This document shows, in pieces, positions 28,361-37,794 of a stretch of 64,000 nt of DNA (positions are counted from its first letter, which is position 1; every line of letters begins with the position of its first letter). Under the pieces are notes generated by a model. The model searched no databases. It saw nothing but the letters and a program-made list of their open reading frames with translations, and had not been told where the DNA came from. A program made the translations under genes and the position numbers. The stretch covers positions 99,098 to 163,097 of the forward strand of contig JAJYEX010000008.1 in assembly GCA_021785515.1 (NCBI GenBank). The letters are read 5' to 3'. This DNA comes from Pseudomonadota bacterium (GTDB taxonomy: Bacteria > Pseudomonadota > Gammaproteobacteria > Acidiferrobacterales > UBA6901).

Positions 28361-29266
28361 ATGAAGAAGAACCAGCTGGACGGGTTACTCGCGCTGAAAC
28401 TGGTGGCGGATAAGCGCAGTTTTACTGCCGCCGCCAATGAGCTGGGGGTTTCGCCGCCTGCGGTCAGCCAGATTATCAAACAACTCGAATCCCGCCTGGG
28501 TGTGGCCCTGCTTTCGCGCACCACACGAAGTACCCATCTCACGGAAGCCGGTGAACAGTTCCTAAATCAGGCCGGGCCAGCCCTGGATCAGATTCTGGTA
28601 GCGATGGAGGGTATCGGTGATTACGCATCCCGACCTTCCGGGCTGTTGCGCTTAAACCTGCCACGCGCCGTTTATCCCGGCTACATGGCGCCGTTGATCT
28701 CAAGCTTTCGCCAAAAGTATCCCGAGATTTCAGTGGAATTGTATTTTCAGGACGAGGAAACCGATATCGTGGCTCATGGCTTCGACGCAGGAGTGCGCCT
28801 ATCGGATACCCTGGCGCGAGACATGGTCGCCATCAAGCTGTATGGACCCGTACGCTTTGTCACCTCGGGCGCACCAAAATACCTTAAAAAGGCAGGTCGA
28901 CCTGACCATCCGCGTGACCTGCTTGCGCACAATTGTCTTCGCATTCGGTTTGGCAATGCCGACATTTACGAACGCTGGGAGTATGTCGAGAAAGGCAGTG
29001 ATTTTTCTGTCCACGTAAACGGTACGCTGATCATGAACGACGTCTTCATGCTGGTGACTGCTGCTCTTGACGGAACAGGACTAATATACTCCACTGAGGA
29101 TTCGATAGCGGACAAATTAAAAAGCGGCAAACTGGAAACCGTCCTGGATCCTTATGCCGCGACCAGCGCAGGCTTCTATCTATACTATCCTCGCCGCTCG
29201 CAAGTGTTGCCCAAGTTACGCGCGTTTATTGATCACATTCGGGAATCGAACTATCTTGGTCCTTAA
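28361..29266 (+). CDS. LysR-family transcriptional regulator
   Basis: A 301-residue regulator with an N-terminal winged helix (LDGLLALKLVADKRSFTAAANELGVSPPAVSQIIKQLESRLGVALLSRTTRS) and an effector domain with the LysR substrate-binding pattern (RLNLPRAVYPGYMAPLISSFRQKYPEISVEL). It is divergent from the cupin-MFS-AKR operon across 114 bp, so it most likely controls that operon and itself from the shared region. The inducer is unknown. The gene looks intact. Confidence 0.94.
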   Translation: MKKNQLDGLLALKLVADKRSFTAAANELGVSPPAVSQIIKQLESRLGVALLSRTTRSTHLTEAGEQFLNQAGPALDQILVAMEGIGDYASRPSGLLRLNLPRAVYPGYMAPLISSFRQKYPEISVELYFQDEETDIVAHGFDAGVRLSDTLARDMVAIKLYGPVRFVTSGAPKYLKKAGRPDHPRDLLAHNCLRIRFGNADIYERWEYVEKGSDFSVHVNGTLIMNDVFMLVTAALDGTGLIYSTEDSIADKLKSGKLETVLDPYAATSAGFYLYYPRRSQVLPKLRAFIDHIRESNYLGP

Positions 29267-29442
29267 CGCGCACGCTGAAAGGACCTTGTGCCTCCATTCT
29301 TTTGCATCGGGCACTGACACGTCCAGCTCAATCGATTCATTCAGTTGTTCAAATCGCTTCCGATGATGCCTATGGATTCATGACCCGCGCAATTGCGGGT
29401 TCATGTTTCCGTACAATTCAACACCCGTCGATCGCGACCAAG

Positions 29443-29805
29443 GGAACGCTGTCGTTCATGGTATTCGAGGAAAAGTTCGAAGCCGCCGTGTTCGTGACAT
29501 TCATGAGGTGGCGGCGCAAACAGGTCGATGGGCACCCGGTACACCGACCGAGCGAGCCCAAACGTTTTGTGAAACGCCGCAAATGGCGCCTGCGGCTGAT
29601 CCAGCTGCCGGGCCACTGTCCGCAGTTGAGCCCTGATGAGCTCAAGCAGGACGTGAAGACCAATGTTGTCGGAAAGACCCGGCCGACCCGCCGCGGCAAA
29701 TTCATGCACAACGCGCGGCGTCACCTGCGCTGGTGCCAGAAACAGCCGCAAGTCCTCCGACGACGTCTGTTTCGGGAGAAACCTGTTCGTTATGCTGATC
29801 GATAG
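29443..29805 (+). pseudogene. IS630-family transposase 3' fragment
   Basis: A remnant of an IS630 DDE transposase. The segment GTLSFMVFEEKFEAAVFVTFMR and the later PGHCPQLSPDELKQDVKTNV and FMHNARRHLRW match the second half of IS630 enzymes. A small deletion has removed residues around the second catalytic Asp (the VDGHPVHR segment follows RRKQ directly), and the first half is absent. It is flanked by the LysR gene and a small unknown ORF. Confidence 0.75.
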
Positions 29806-29895
29806 AGTACGCGCTATTTGGTGGTCGTTTCAGTAAAATCAGTGTCCGCCAGCCCCATTGGAAAATAATAAGGAGTCGAGGCGGCCTGCCCTGTC

Positions 29896-30024
29896 ATGTT
29901 TAAGGGCTGGTACGGCAGGCAACCTGGCATCAGCGGGATTGACGCCATTGATGCGCTGGGCGATATGCGCAAGTTGATCGACGCGCCTCTCAAACGCGTG
30001 CTGACGAAATATGAGCCATCCTAG
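29896..30024 (+). CDS. Unrecognised 42-residue ORF
   Basis: A short frame starting MFKGWYGRQPGISGIDAIDALGD and ending KRVLTKYEPS. It lies between the IS630 remnant and a membrane protein gene. I do not recognise it; it may be a fragment of a larger lost gene. Confidence 0.25.
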   Translation: MFKGWYGRQPGISGIDAIDALGDMRKLIDAPLKRVLTKYEPS

Positions 30025-30057
30025 CCGGACGGTGAACTATTCGAACCGCTATAGTGT

Positions 30058-31104
30058 TCAGTGGCCACCGATTTTCACCACAATATTGGGTAGATAGTGG
30101 CAGGGTTGATTGGGATCGGCGTAGCCAGTTGTATAAATCACCGTCTGTCCAGGAGAAATCGCCTGACTCGGCCGCACGACGGCCAGGATGTTCTTCCCGG
30201 CAGACGCCAGAACGGGATGAATGATGACGCGAGGACTATAGAGGTACTGCCTGTCCAGCTTTCCGTTGACGCGTTTCTCCGCCTGTTGGACAGCAGCCAG
30301 AGCGCCGCTGGCAGATGGCCAGCCTATGATCGTTCCGGTAAACCGCCTCGGCTGGGTTGGCATAAGCATGGGACCGCCGCCGTTACAGCTCGATGCAAAT
30401 CGTGGTGATAGCGTGGCCGATGAAACCCCGGGCATGCTCGCGTGCGCCGACGTTTTCGCGCGCTCGTGATGCTGCCGTACGCCAAGAATAGTAGCGGCCA
30501 CCATGCCTACGAGGGTAAGTCCGATCCATGGCCCAAAAACATAGCCCATCAAGCGAGCAGCACGCCGCGGAACGCCATATATTCGCGCTGCATAATACCC
30601 AATAAAGACGAAACTGACTGGGCCAAAAGCGTTGATCAGTTCTCCCCGTGTCCAATGGGCCGTACCGGGCCACCACGGCTGCAGCTTCAATGCCAAGACT
30701 GCTGCGAGGACAATGATAAGCAAGCAGAAAGTGGCTGCCATCGCCAGCCACACGCCAGCCGGAACGCCTAGAGGATTGGGTTCATAGGGCCGTTCTTGCC
30801 TCAGCACCTTATAAAGGCCATAACGGGCGAACCATCCAGTCAATAGAAGGCAAACAAAACTGATGAGAAGACTCCAGCCCCAGAGCATCGCCAATTCCAT
30901 AGAAAGGATAACATTGCCCTGAGTTTGACTTGTATGAACAAGACTTGCCCAGCGGTTCACAACAAAAACACCCAGCCCGCACGTGGCGGCGTAGGCGAGT
31001 GCCACAAAGAAGCCCATGACTGGCCGGGCTATGAATGTCTCGTGCGCCTCATCGCGGTTCCTGGTGTGCGCAAACACCTTCATGGGTGCAAATAGGCTAT
31101 TCAT
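30058..31104 (-). CDS. Hypothetical inner-membrane protein
   Basis: A 348-residue protein with five or so hydrophobic segments in the first 220 residues (around 31-55, 66-92, 118-140, 152-170 and 184-206), followed by a soluble C-terminal part of about 140 residues. This tail has an alternating pattern (IIGWPSASGALAAVQQAEKRVNG, ILAVVRPSQAISPGQTVIYTTGY) that looks like an exported or periplasmic beta domain. I recognise no family. It stands alone on the minus strand between an unknown ORF and IS3 remnants. A good RBS is not obvious. Confidence 0.6.
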   Translation of the reverse strand: MNSLFAPMKVFAHTRNRDEAHETFIARPVMGFFVALAYAATCGLGVFVVNRWASLVHTSQTQGNVILSMELAMLWGWSLLISFVCLLLTGWFARYGLYKVLRQERPYEPNPLGVPAGVWLAMAATFCLLIIVLAAVLALKLQPWWPGTAHWTRGELINAFGPVSFVFIGYYAARIYGVPRRAARLMGYVFGPWIGLTLVGMVAATILGVRQHHERAKTSAHASMPGVSSATLSPRFASSCNGGGPMLMPTQPRRFTGTIIGWPSASGALAAVQQAEKRVNGKLDRQYLYSPRVIIHPVLASAGKNILAVVRPSQAISPGQTVIYTTGYADPNQPCHYLPNIVVKIGGH

Positions 31105-31225
31105 CTGTATATCCTTCCTTGTTCGCGATTGTCTCGTGCCTGAACGGCATCAGGAATCATGCACCCCGTACACAGACCGGGAACGACCTATATAGTAGGC
31201 AGCAATTTTTACAAAAAACCAAAGA

Positions 31226-31302
31226 AATGGCATTTTCTCATAATCGATAGTTAAGGTGATTTCACATGAAGGAGCCCCGCTACAACGACAGCTAATTGCC
31301 GT
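31226..31302 (+). repeat. Solo left-end remnant of an IS3-family element
   Basis: This stretch resembles the left leader and first codons of the IS3 element at 24231-24300: ATTTTCTCAT-A-TCGATAGTTAAGG...TTCACATGAAGGAGCCCCGCTAC, encoding MKEPRYNDS before a stop. The rest of the element is absent. Confidence 0.6.
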
Positions 31303-31563
31303 TTCTCCTTGATACGGTCGACGTCTTCCGCGCTGGTACCCTTCGCCTAAAAGTGTGAGTATGATGTTCGGGTGAGTCGCAGAGTCCGTGTGAGATAATG
31401 GTGGCGAAGGGCGCCTTGAACCCATGATCTTGTTTCTCAAGATCGAATGCCGCAAACTGAAAACACGGTTCCAGGGAGAGTGGTTCGGAAGGGACATCCT
31501 GTCGATGAGCGCATACAATAATACAATAATACAAAAAAACGTCGAATCAAGGGAGCCTGTTCG

Positions 31564-32571
31564 ATGTTTCCGCCACGTTTACTAGGTTTCCTGACGGCTT
31601 TCGCGCTTGCAACGCTCCTTTCCGGTTGTGCGACTGGCCGTTTGGCCGCTCTTGCGTCGGTGCCGCTCGTCAACAACGGCGCCAAGGTCATGAACCGCGA
31701 AACGGATCTGGCGCTCGCACGTGCGGCTGCCCCCGCCCAACTTGAGCTTATCCGAAGCCCGATTGCGCAGCTACCTGACAACAGTGATCTGCGGCTGCGC
31801 GCGGCGCAAGGCTTTTACGGCTACGCCTACAGTTTTGTGGAGAACAAGAATCCCGCGAGAGCCTCTGCGCTTTATCGTCGCGCTTTCAACGATGCGCGTA
31901 TCGCCCTGGCGCAGGACGGTCTTCGCGGTGATCTCACAATGATGAGCGAAGCCAATCTTACTCGTGCGTTGAGGCACCTCCATCGCCACGCTGTTCCGGC
32001 GCTCTTTTGGACCGCCATGTGTTGGGCTAAATGGATCAACATGAACCGCGACAGCCCGGCGCTTCTGGCCGAGATGGGCAATGCCGTGGCGCTGATGCGG
32101 CGTGCCGAATCGTTGGACGGTAATTACTACTATGGCGGTGCCCACCTTTTTTTTGGAGCCTATTACAGCAGTCTGCCGCCGTTCGCCGGAGGCAACCTGT
32201 CTAAGGCTGCCCAGGAGTTTGTCAAAGCGCGTGCGGCGACCAGTGGAAAGTTGCTGCTGGTGGACGTGCTGGAAGCCCAGTATCTGGAACGGCAAACCTT
32301 GAATCGGAAGACATTCCATGCGCCCCTCATTCACGTTCTTAAGGCGCCGTCTGATCTTTTTCCGCAAATGGCACTCGCTAATGCCGTGGCCAAAGAAAAG
32401 GCAAAGCGGCTGCTTGCACACGAGGAGGATTGGTTTCGATCGGACTGCAACGTTTTAGGCTGCTGCTTCTGTGTTTTTTCATTCTTGGTTTTGTCCCCGT
32501 CTCGGCTGTGGCGCACGTCCGGTACGTACTTAAGTTCGCGACCATCGCGCCCGATGGTACCAGCTGGATGA
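31564..32571 (+). CDS. tatT: TatT-family lipoprotein of a TRAP transporter
   Basis: A 335-residue lipoprotein of the TRAP-T associated TatT family. The signal ends in the lipobox LLSGC near residue 22. The mature part is helical with tetratricopeptide-like repeats (LRLRAAQGFYGYAYSFVENKNPARASALYRRAFNDAR, then LAEMGNAVALMRRAESLDGNYYYGG). TatT proteins trimerise in the periplasm and are thought to aid the binding subunit of TRAP transporters. It overlaps the start of dctP by about 140 bases in another frame: the TatT-like region ends near residue 294, and the last 40 residues look like extra tail. It is the first gene of the TRAP operon. Confidence 0.8.
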   Translation: MFPPRLLGFLTAFALATLLSGCATGRLAALASVPLVNNGAKVMNRETDLALARAAAPAQLELIRSPIAQLPDNSDLRLRAAQGFYGYAYSFVENKNPARASALYRRAFNDARIALAQDGLRGDLTMMSEANLTRALRHLHRHAVPALFWTAMCWAKWINMNRDSPALLAEMGNAVALMRRAESLDGNYYYGGAHLFFGAYYSSLPPFAGGNLSKAAQEFVKARAATSGKLLLVDVLEAQYLERQTLNRKTFHAPLIHVLKAPSDLFPQMALANAVAKEKAKRLLAHEEDWFRSDCNVLGCCFCVFSFLVLSPSRLWRTSGTYLSSRPSRPMVPAG

Positions 32572-33471
32572 ATGTGATCCATGCCTGGGCGGCACAGGTG
32601 GCGAAGGCGAGCGGGGGGAGGCTCAGGTTCAAGCTCTATCCGGGCGGCGTCATGGGGGATGAGCCCGATATGCTGCGTGAGATACGGCTCGGTGAGCTTC
32701 AGGGCGCGGCCTTCACCGGGCATGGTATCGGCGAGATTTATTCGCCGGCACGGGTTCTGGAGATATCGTTTCTGTTCCACAACTATGCCGAGGTCGACTA
32801 CGTGCGTGGCAAGCTTTTGCCGCAAATCCGCCGAGGATTCCGCCGCCACGGTTTCGTGCTGCTCGGTTTCATGGATACAGGGTTTGTTTATGTTTTCTCG
32901 CATGTATCGGTTGACAGCCTCAAGGCGCTTAAGGCCCGCCGGGTGTGGATGTGGGAGGGCGACCCTTTGGAGCGCGCCTTTTTTAAAGTAAGCGAGATAC
33001 CACCGGTACCGCTCGCGCTGCCTGACGTCTACACGAGCCTGTCTACGGGTCTCGTTGACACAGTTTTGGTGCCCCCCCTTTGGCGCCATTGCGTTTCAAT
33101 GGTTCACAAAGACCCCGTACATGATCAATATGCCGATTACCGATGGTATCGGTGGTTTGCTCGTAACGCGCCGTTTCTTCGACAGCCTGCCTAGCTCCCT
33201 GAAGACGCTGTTGTTGCGCACGGGTGAGGCTGCTGGGAAGGCGATCCTAAAGGCCACCCGTATCGACAATGCGCGTTCGCTGACAGTGCTCAGGGCGCAT
33301 GGCGTGACCTTTCTTCCGCCGCTGACCGACACGACTCCGGCGGAATTGTCAGCGATGCGGGACAAGGCGGCTCGCATGCTCGCGAAAAGCGGTTACATTC
33401 CGGCCGCCACGTATGCAGAGGCGCGGCGGGATCTGGCCGTGTATCGTGCCCAACAGAAGCTGATTAGGTGA
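32430..33471 (+). CDS. dctP: TRAP transporter substrate-binding subunit (DctP-like), frameshifted at a C7 tract
   Basis: A periplasmic binding protein, about 346 residues if the frame were whole. A signal peptide (LLLLCFFILGFVPVSAVA) follows a TTG start at 32430 with GAGGAGG just upstream. The core reads YVLKFATIAPDGTSWMNV, then GGRLRFKLYPGGVMGDEPDMLREIRLGELQGAAFTG, typical of DctP proteins. At 33072-33078 a run of seven C bases puts the rest out of frame; with six, the reading LVPPFGAIAFQWFTK is restored and continues to 33471. The start of the DctQ gene overlaps the end. As written, the product would stop near residue 254. A contingency tract, decay or sequence error are all possible. Confidence 0.85.
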
Positions 33472-33980
33472 GCCCTGCGGAGACGTCGAGCACGCCGTGC
33501 AGGTGCTGGGCAGCGCGGCTTCAGCGCTGGCTTCGGAGCGCCGAGATTCTGCTTGCGGTCGTAACGCTGAGCGTGCTTGTTGTCATGTCGCTTGCCGCCA
33601 TTGTTGCGCGCGACGTTTTCCATACGGCAATCCCGGATGCGGATCGGTTTCCGCGCTATCTTGTCCTTTGGGCGGGCTTTCTCGGCGCAGCGCTTGCTGT
33701 GCCGCGGCGGCACATCACAATCGATGTCGCGTCGATCTGGCTTTCAAAACGCGTTCAACTTCTCTTGGAGCGCCCTATTGCGGCTGTCTCCGCCGTCGCC
33801 TGCGGGGCGCTTTGTTTTGCTTCCGTAGGTTTTTTCCAGATGGAGTGGAAGTATGCCGTCGGTCCCGGGCGTGCGGCCGCCCTCCTTGATTTGGTTTTGC
33901 CGGTGGGCTTCCTGCTGCTCACCATGCACTACGCGTTGTTCAGTTTAACCGGCCCTATACCTTCCGATCCGCCCTCATGA
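33468..33980 (+). CDS. dctQ: TRAP transporter small permease (DctQ-like)
   Basis: A 170-residue membrane protein with four hydrophobic helices (around residues 27-48, 63-82, 103-125 and 137-155). The sequence LAAIVARDVFHTAIPDADRFPRYLVLWAGFLGAALAVPRRHITIDV is the typical DctQ signature with the conserved W-x-G-F-L-G-A and H-I-x-I-D-x motif. Its first bases overlap the dctP end, and its end overlaps dctM by four bases, so the genes are translationally linked. The partner DctM forms the channel. Confidence 0.9.
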   Translation: MSPAETSSTPCRCWAARLQRWLRSAEILLAVVTLSVLVVMSLAAIVARDVFHTAIPDADRFPRYLVLWAGFLGAALAVPRRHITIDVASIWLSKRVQLLLERPIAAVSAVACGALCFASVGFFQMEWKYAVGPGRAAALLDLVLPVGFLLLTMHYALFSLTGPIPSDPPS

Positions 33981-35239
33981 TCATTGCGATGGGCGTTTTG
34001 CTTGCTTTGGTAGCGCTCCTGGGAGCGCCGCTTTTCGTGGTATTGGGCGCCTCTGCCCTCTTCACGGCGTGGCACAGTGGCCTCAATCCGGCGGTGCTAC
34101 CGTCGCAAATCTTAAGACTTTCTGAATCACCGAACCTGCTCGCGATCCCTCTTTTTACGCTTGCCGGTGTTACCTTGTCTCGCGGTGGAGCGCCGAAGCG
34201 TCTGGTGCGACTTTTCAATAGCACCTTCGGTTGGCTGCGCGGCGGACTTGCCGTGGTCGCCATAACCGCCTGTGCCTTTTTTACGGCCTTTTCGGGGGCA
34301 TCGGAAGTAACGATCCTGGCGCTCGGGGGGCTCTTGTACCCGATGCTTCGCAAGGAACACTACCCACAGCGTTTTTCGCTTGGCTTGCTGACGGCTTCAG
34401 GGTCCTCCGGTTTGCTGTTTCCGCCCAGCCTGGTGGTACTGTTCTACGCGGTGGTGGCTGGTGTCAGCATTGGACAGTTGTTCCTTGCCGGGATTGTGCC
34501 GGGTGCGCTTCTACTTACCATGCTGTCTCTCTACAGCGTAGTCATCGCACGCAAACGCGGCATCGTCAAGGCGCGCTTTGCGTGGACCGAAGCGATGCCC
34601 GCGCTGTGGGGCGCGGGCTTTGACATATTGCTGCCCGTAGGCATTCTTCTTGGTCTTGTCGGGGGCTACATCACGGCCACCGAAGCCGCCAGCGGCGCAG
34701 CCGCCTACGCGCTGTTACTTGAGACCGTAATCCACCGGCATATCCGCTCGCGCAAGGCCTTGATCGAGATTTTCCGGGAGACCGCTGTGCTGGTCGGTAG
34801 CCTCCTTGCCATTCTCTTTGTCGCTGTGGGGCTGACGAATCTCATGATCGAGGCGCAGGTACCGATGCATATCCTTGCCGCCATAGAACGAGCGCTTAGG
34901 GATAGATGGCAATTCTTGCTGCTACTGAACGGGTTTCTGCTGCTTGTCGGGTTTTTCATGGACATTTTTTCGGCGACTATGGTGGTTGTCCCGTTAATCT
35001 TGCCATTGGCACGCCATTTCGGAGTGAACCCCGTGCAGCTTGGAATCATCTTCATGGCCAATCTCGAGGTCGGTTATGTTCACCCGCCTATGGGCATGAA
35101 TCTGTTTTTCGCAAGCCAGCGTTTTGAGGGGCCGGTGTGGCGCCTGTTCGTGGCGGTGCTGCCGTTCCTTGTGATCATGATCGCCTGGCTCGTCGCGATC
35201 ACCTATATCCCGGAATTGTCGCTGTGGTGGCGACGATAG
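33977..35239 (+). CDS. dctM: TRAP transporter large permease (DctM-like)
   Basis: A 420-residue multi-helix protein of the DctM family. The signature GASEVTILALGGLLYPMLRKEHYPQRFSLGLLTASGSSGLLFPPSLVVLFYAVVAG in the first half and GFFMDIFSATMVVVPLILPLARHFGVNPVQLGIIFMANLEVGYVHPPMGMN in the second are the two inverted repeat cores. It is the sodium- or proton-coupled channel that works with dctQ and a binding protein, driving uptake of organic acids or related anions. It overlaps dctQ and ends the operon. The substrate is not predictable from sequence alone. Confidence 0.94.
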   Translation: MIIAMGVLLALVALLGAPLFVVLGASALFTAWHSGLNPAVLPSQILRLSESPNLLAIPLFTLAGVTLSRGGAPKRLVRLFNSTFGWLRGGLAVVAITACAFFTAFSGASEVTILALGGLLYPMLRKEHYPQRFSLGLLTASGSSGLLFPPSLVVLFYAVVAGVSIGQLFLAGIVPGALLLTMLSLYSVVIARKRGIVKARFAWTEAMPALWGAGFDILLPVGILLGLVGGYITATEAASGAAAYALLLETVIHRHIRSRKALIEIFRETAVLVGSLLAILFVAVGLTNLMIEAQVPMHILAAIERALRDRWQFLLLLNGFLLLVGFFMDIFSATMVVVPLILPLARHFGVNPVQLGIIFMANLEVGYVHPPMGMNLFFASQRFEGPVWRLFVAVLPFLVIMIAWLVAITYIPELSLWWRR

Positions 35240-35343
35240 GGGTTTCACTCTGGTTTCGCGGACACCTCCATTATCAATACCGTCGGCAGGCATCACCACG
35301 TAAGTGGTTGGATCCAATGTTTGCTATGGTGCGGTAGCCGCAT

Positions 35344-36309
35344 TTAAGGCCGTTTGGTCTGTTTGTTGCTCGTGATCTGCGCAGGCGCCTGATTCGGGAA
35401 TACTCGGCGCGCTGCCCATTGGGCAAACTCCACACGTGTGCACATGCTGGTGCGATTCAACCCCCGACCCTCGACGATCCGGTAGGTCACCATGTGCTTT
35501 TCAGGATCCGCAGAAATCGATTCACTGATAATTTGTCGGACAGACCAATCGGTGCCATGCTTTCCATTTGTGTAATAGTGTTTCAGGCGCACCTGCCCTG
35601 GTGTGACATGCTGTTTTTCGGCGTGTTCCAGAGTCAACGCGAACAGGCGTTGTAGGTCCTCGGTGGCGATATCTACTATCAAGTCCATGTCCTCGAGAGC
35701 CCGCTCGATATTGTGTTTGTCCAAGAGCCGCGCCGCACGGCTGCGGCCGGATCCGGGCATATCTGTAAAGCGCATCGTACTGGCCGGATACCGACGCCAT
35801 GGAAATATGCCATTAAAAAATATGGCGACGGCCAACATGATTGCCACGTTAAGGAGTGTGGGCATAAAGACATAGCCGTAACCCAAGGCGTGAATCACAG
35901 GTCCCCCGATTACTGCAGCCAACGCGGTGGCGCCACCTGGGGGATGGATGCAGCTGAGCAGGTGCATCGCGCCAATCGCCAAACCCACTGCGAGAGCGGC
36001 AGCTAGAAAAGGCTCGGGCACGAGCTGATAACAGGCGACACCCACAATGGCCGATACCAAATGGCCGCCGAGTACGGCCCACGGTTGGGACAGTCGGCCA
36101 TGTGGCACGGCAAACAAGAGCACAGCGGAGGCGCCCATTGACGGTATGATCAAGACGGCCCCGGTCTTGCCCAATACCGCATACGCTATAGAAACTACAA
36201 GGACAATACTCAGAACGCCGCCAACCGCTGAAACAAGTTTCTCGGTTCCGCTAACCGATTCGCGTTCGATTCCAAAAAAATGCTGTAACCCTGTGCGCAA
36301 AGTATTCAT
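35344..36309 (-). CDS. HPP-family membrane protein
   Basis: A 321-residue protein. The first 160 residues contain four to five membrane segments and the family motif in MHLLSCIHPPGGATALAAVIGG; the remaining 150 residues form a soluble helical domain (ALEDMDLIVDIATEDLQRLFALTLEHAEKQHV). HPP proteins are inner-membrane proteins, some implicated in nitrite transport; no such role can be assigned here. It is convergent with the TRAP operon and stands alone. ATG at 36309. Confidence 0.85.
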   Translation of the reverse strand: MNTLRTGLQHFFGIERESVSGTEKLVSAVGGVLSIVLVVSIAYAVLGKTGAVLIIPSMGASAVLLFAVPHGRLSQPWAVLGGHLVSAIVGVACYQLVPEPFLAAALAVGLAIGAMHLLSCIHPPGGATALAAVIGGPVIHALGYGYVFMPTLLNVAIMLAVAIFFNGIFPWRRYPASTMRFTDMPGSGRSRAARLLDKHNIERALEDMDLIVDIATEDLQRLFALTLEHAEKQHVTPGQVRLKHYYTNGKHGTDWSVRQIISESISADPEKHMVTYRIVEGRGLNRTSMCTRVEFAQWAARRVFPNQAPAQITSNKQTKRP

Positions 36310-37064
36310 GACTGTGGTGAAATTTTTAGTATTTGTCGCCGGCCCATTGCCAGCTGTCGGGGCGAATTATACACAGCACCAGCCGGCCGCATACATTTTG
36401 CGGATCCCGGTCCAAGCCGGGCTGAGCATGTGAAGCGAATAACCCGCGCAACTGTGGTCCTTTTTCCATTTCAGAAAGGGAATCAACGACGGCGTAGCAG
36501 AGGTTACCCATGCGAAAGATTCGCGAGATTTTACGTTTTAAAGCGGACGCCGGCCTGACCGATCAACGGATGGCCGGGTTGATCGAAGCGGCCCGCTCCA
36601 TGGTGCGGAAAAGCTTGGGTTGCTGTCGGCAGGCGGGTGTCGGATAGCTGTATGTTGCAAAAGCCATTCAACGTGGTAAGTGTTCCGCACCGCTCAAGAT
36701 ATTGAGCGTGATGCGTCTGCATTGCATCCAGCGCCGTGATCTTTTTCAACACAGGTGTAACTTAATCTGGATGAAAAAATGAGACATGAGATAGATGTCC
36801 GGACCATGCCGATGAGTCGCGCTCGCCGCATCAACCGATGTTGTTTCGATGCAATTCGCGGTTGAGCTGTATCGTTGTTAGGACATTAGCCGCAAAAAAT
36901 GTAATGGAGTGGACGTCGACCCCGGATAGCGTAATGCGGGCAATGCCATCTCATAAGAAGGCTGGCCAGATCCTAAGCCGCGTACGGCGACGAAGCATGT
37001 TCTGAAGTGGCTGTTTTCGGGTCAGGAATACGTGTTTACATTGCGTTTTCAGCCTAACGCAAAA
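36310..37064 (+). other. Intergenic region, mostly empty, with an IS21 scrap
   Basis: About 750 bases with no full gene. It includes the IstA-like scrap at 36510-36647 described separately. The rest shows no recognisable motif. Confidence 0.4.
36510..36647 (+). pseudogene. N-terminal scrap of an IS21-type IstA transposase
   Basis: A 45-codon frame opening MRKIREILRFKADAGLTDQRMAG and continuing to a stop at 36645-36647. The opening matches the first helix of IstA proteins of IS21 elements (MRKIREILRLK-like), but the match fades after about 25 residues. The rest of the element is missing. Confidence 0.5.
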
Positions 37065-37091
37065 GACAATGGCGCCCTGGGCGCCATTGTC
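37065..37091 (-). terminator. Rho-independent terminator of the secreted protein gene
   Basis: GACAATGGCGCCC-T-GGGCGCCATTGTC has perfect 13-base arms and on the minus strand is followed by TTTT. It lies 29 bases beyond the stop codon of the gene at 37120-37794. Confidence 0.85.
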
Positions 37092-37119
37092 TCGTCACAC
37101 ATGATGACGGTTGCGAAAA

Positions 37120-37794
37120 CTAGTAACCCGGGAGGGGGAAGCCCGGAAGCGGTGTGTGCATGGTGATTGTGCAGTTGGATTCCCCTGTCAGCGGAGTGCT
37201 CATCAAGTTGGTCGGCAGGTTAAAAACACCGTTAAAACAAATTGACCCCACCATGTTTGCAAACACGCCCTGGCCGCTGATGTCTTTTATGCCGCCGCAG
37301 CCCAGAATACGCATCGGGGTAACGCTGCCTGGAATGAAGTTGCTGTTGTTCACCGGCCCCCATGCCGGAACCAGCCGGCCGAGTAGCGGCACCCCGGTAA
37401 CGGTTCCGTCCGGGTTGACAGTCGAATCCGCCTCGAGCGTCGATCCCCCGATGCTGATCTGGCAGCTGCCTGGGGCACAGGTGAACGGCACCACCGGGTC
37501 GGTCAATTGACCACTAAAGGTGATCTGCGCACCGTTCAGAGTGGCCACCTTCAGGCCAGGCACCACATTGTCTAGAACCTGCCCCGTGTTGGTCGTAATC
37601 GTGGAATAGCCAGTCCCGTTGATGGTGAAGCTGCCATCCGGGTTTGGACTGCCGGTGACGAGAAACTTCACCAGGTAGGTCAGCGGCTGCTGCTGGTTAG
37701 CGACTCCATCGGCAAGCGCCACCGAGGCCACCGCAAAAATCAGAGTTCCAACGCAAGCCATTCTTAATGCAGCTCTCTTGCCTGACGATTTCAT
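37120..37794 (-). CDS. Secreted protein of unknown function
   Basis: A 224-residue exported protein starting at ATG 37794, with AGGAGG about 8 bases upstream; an earlier ATG would give a useless extension. The signal is MKSSGKRAALRMACVGTLIFAVASVALA. The mature part is rich in Gly, Thr, Asn and Pro with beta-strand periodicity (GSFTINGTGYSTITTNTG, AQITFSGQLTDPVVPF) and five cysteines. I recognise no domain; a cell-surface or periplasmic beta protein is likely. It is followed by a strong terminator and stands alone, so it is a single-gene unit. Confidence 0.75.
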   Translation of the reverse strand: MKSSGKRAALRMACVGTLIFAVASVALADGVANQQQPLTYLVKFLVTGSPNPDGSFTINGTGYSTITTNTGQVLDNVVPGLKVATLNGAQITFSGQLTDPVVPFTCAPGSCQISIGGSTLEADSTVNPDGTVTGVPLLGRLVPAWGPVNNSNFIPGSVTPMRILGCGGIKDISGQGVFANMVGSICFNGVFNLPTNLMSTPLTGESNCTITMHTPLPGFPLPGY

